16,365 nucleotides of DNA from QNES01 sp023143415. GTDB lineage: Bacteria > Pseudomonadota > Gammaproteobacteria > Beggiatoales > Beggiatoaceae. Where the stretch lies: the NCBI GenBank assembly GCA_030632725.1, contig DAOVUF010000079.1, forward strand, positions 1 through 16,365, in the 5' to 3' direction. A program made the translations under genes and the position numbers. The notes beneath the pieces are model-generated. The model was given only the letters and a program-made list of their open reading frames with translations, was not told the DNA's origin and did not search any database. Of the stretch, positions 15,453 through 16,365 are shown one piece after another (position 1 is the stretch's first letter; the number at the start of each line of letters is the position of its first letter).

Positions 15453-15615
15453 TTTAAGGCGCATTCCCAAAAAAAGGGTCATTATCAATCTCGGCTGAGT
15501 ACAACGAATTGACGAAATAAACGAATAAGACTTAAAACCCCGGTGGTTTACAGCGTCTTCGCCTTTTTTGAACATATCAAAGCCAATTGATTGGAGTCCA
15601 TTTAGGAACAAAACC

Positions 15616-15696
15616 AAAATCACTTGTGCAAATTAATGATGAGAAACGGGCAGTTTCTTGAAGAAACTGGCCGTTTCTAAAAATACAAGTGATTTT
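15616..15696. repeat. Inner palindrome 1 with strong hairpin core
   Basis: AAAATCACTTGT (15616-15627) pairs perfectly with 15685-15696, and the pairing extends outward to TAGGAAC / GTTCCTA. In the core, 15642-15659 and 15661-15678 pair at 17 of 18 positions (AGAAACGGGCAGTTTCTT against AAGAAACTGGCCGTTTCT), with one base between. No T run follows on either strand, so it is not a standard terminator. Confidence 0.8.
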
Positions 15697-15746
15697 ATGA
15701 CTGTTCCTAGTATATTGTCAATTTGAATTTGTCTGTTGATATCAAA

Positions 15747-15779
15747 AGACCTGACAGGTTTCCAAAACCTGTCAGGTCT
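15747..15779. repeat. Inner palindrome 2, perfect 15-bp arms
   Basis: AGACCTGACAGGTTT (15747-15761) and its exact complement (15765-15779) with a 3-base loop. Palindromes with this AGACCTGACAGGTTT core are known to me as dispersed repeats in several bacterial phyla. An inverted pair (AATATACTAGGAAC-like, 15702-15718 against 15803-15819) surrounds it. Confidence 0.85.
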
Positions 15780-15885
15780 AACACTACCCGTCAAAATAAC
15801 CTTGACAATGTACTAGGAGCGAGAAGTCTTATTCGTTTATTTCGTCAATTCGTTGTACTTAGCGTGAAAATGGGAATGCACCCAG

Positions 15886-16115
15886 ATTTTATCAAATTAA
15901 TAAATAATGACTTTTTTGTCGGTTTTTGTTATCAAAGAAATTAAAGGGGCTAGGTTCGGATTATTCTTGGTCAGTAATGGCATCGACAACAACCATTGAC
16001 TATAGCGATTGGAAAAAACGGAATAATTAAAAATATCATATTAAACAATAAGTTATATTATATTTTAAACAAATTCTTTTAACAAATTTATTTCAGCATG
16101 TTAATATGACTTATT
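15886..16115. other. AT-rich intergenic leader, no gene seen
   Basis: Very AT-rich from about 16025 to 16115. A 17-codon frame at 15977-16030 (MASTTTIDYSDWKKRNN) is too short to support. The promoter of the right-hand helicase copy is probably here or in 16116-16200, but no convincing -35/-10 pair was found. Confidence 0.35.
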
Positions 16116-16159
16116 AGAATATCAAAATGATAAGATTTTGTACTATTCGCCCTTGGCAT
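16116..16159. repeat. Upstream part of helicase direct repeat, right copy
   Basis: Matches 6-50 (shared ATATCAA, ATGATAA, TACTATTCGCC, TTGG). It shows that the direct repeat starts about 85 bases before the helicase ATG on this side. Confidence 0.75.
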
Positions 16160-16201
16160 CAGATCAATAAATTCACTCAAACTCAGTGGCTCCAAAAACT
16201 A

Positions 16202-16365
16202 ATGATTGAAAAAATCGAATTGACAGATGAATTTGCCAAAGCATTTCATTTAATGGAAAACACGCATCAATGTGTTTTTGTGACAGGTAAGGCGGGTACA
16301 GGCAAATCGACTTTGTTGCACTATTTTAAAAAAAATACCAACAAAAAAATCGTGGTATTAGCACC
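16202..16365 (+). CDS. Pif1/RecD-like superfamily 1 helicase, 5' part (runs off the window)
   Basis: 54 codons are visible: MIEKIELTDEFAKAFHLMEN, then CVFVTGKAGTGKSTLLHYFKKN with the Walker A GKAGTGKST, and KKIVVLA. It differs from the left copy at about 9 of 164 bases. One of these is AAA at codon 43 where the left copy has a stop. By family it would be a 5'-3' DNA helicase, cytoplasmic. The start is ATG 16202 at the same place as in the left copy. Whether it is intact beyond 16365 cannot be seen. Confidence 0.85.
   Translation, partial: MIEKIELTDEFAKAFHLMENTHQCVFVTGKAGTGKSTLLHYFKKNTNKKIVVLA

Larger units (their letters stand above)
15453..15885. mobile_element. Nested palindromic element with perfect 34-bp inner arms
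   Basis: 15499-15532 and 15825-15858 are perfect inverted repeats of 34 bases. The pairing continues outwards with mismatches (GCTGAGTAC / GTACTTAGC, then GGCGCATTCCC at 15458-15468 against GGGAATGCACCC at 15872-15883). Within the arms lie further palindromes at 15604-15711, 15642-15678 and 15747-15779. An open frame crossing 15723-15944 is made of these repeats and is not a gene. No transposase. Confidence 0.75.

Noticed and set aside
15642..15678. Hairpin as a rho-independent terminator
   Set aside because: No T run on either strand after the stem, and it belongs to a larger palindromic element.
15723..15944. 73-codon open frame on the plus strand
   Set aside because: It is built from palindromes and the arm of the repeat element, with no ribosome site or protein-like pattern.
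15977..16030. 17-codon frame MASTTTIDYSDWKKRNN
   Set aside because: Too short, no supporting ribosome site or homolog that I recognise; could be the start of a lost gene.

Overview
The window is AT-rich and reads as bacterial chromosome from a repeat-laden genome. The degenerate retropepsin-like/89-aa gene pair, the Pif1-like helicase and the crowd of small palindromic elements fit a large sulfur-oxidising gammaproteobacterium of the Beggiatoa/Thioploca type. That taxon is inferred from style only; no rRNA or core marker is present.

The centre (about 1254-13900) is one minus-strand gene cluster. In transcription order it holds: a trypsin-fold protease with a C-terminal amyloid-motif-like tail; an 868-aa protein with an acidic repeated N-terminus, a degenerate P-loop-NTPase-like region and a long helical body; a small zinc-ribbon adaptor; an E1-like activating enzyme; a free ubiquitin-like protein; an E2-like conjugating enzyme; a JAMM/MPN+ isopeptidase fused to a second, cysteine-less E2-like domain; an 822-aa protein that I read as about five tandem SPFH/band-7-like repeats; and a membrane protein with a RING-like zinc cluster and an SH3b domain. 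The last gene, plus the 3' end of the 822-aa gene, has been duplicated downstream and then eroded by nested inverted-repeat elements.

This is a complete E1-E2-Ubl-deubiquitinase set tied to a protease/sensor pair of the kind found in bacterial conflict systems, and to a possible membrane scaffold. Five of the proteins (822-aa protein, JAMM protein, E2, E1, zinc ribbon) share a short motif of the form [KRT]-F-x-[VI]-[KSNQ]-x, ten copies in all, always in termini or linkers. I take it as the internal wiring of the system, and it is the least explained signal here.

The right flank (13942-15251) carries a retropepsin-like gene broken by a 159-bp element with a 3-bp target duplication, its overlapping partner gene, and a small protein with a hydrophobic C-terminus. 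From 15453 to 15885 is a nest of palindromes without genes. Both window ends carry the 5' part of the same Pif1-like helicase in the same orientation, about 94% identical over the shared 164 bases. The left copy is a pseudogene and the right copy is open to the window edge, so the whole cluster sits between direct repeats.
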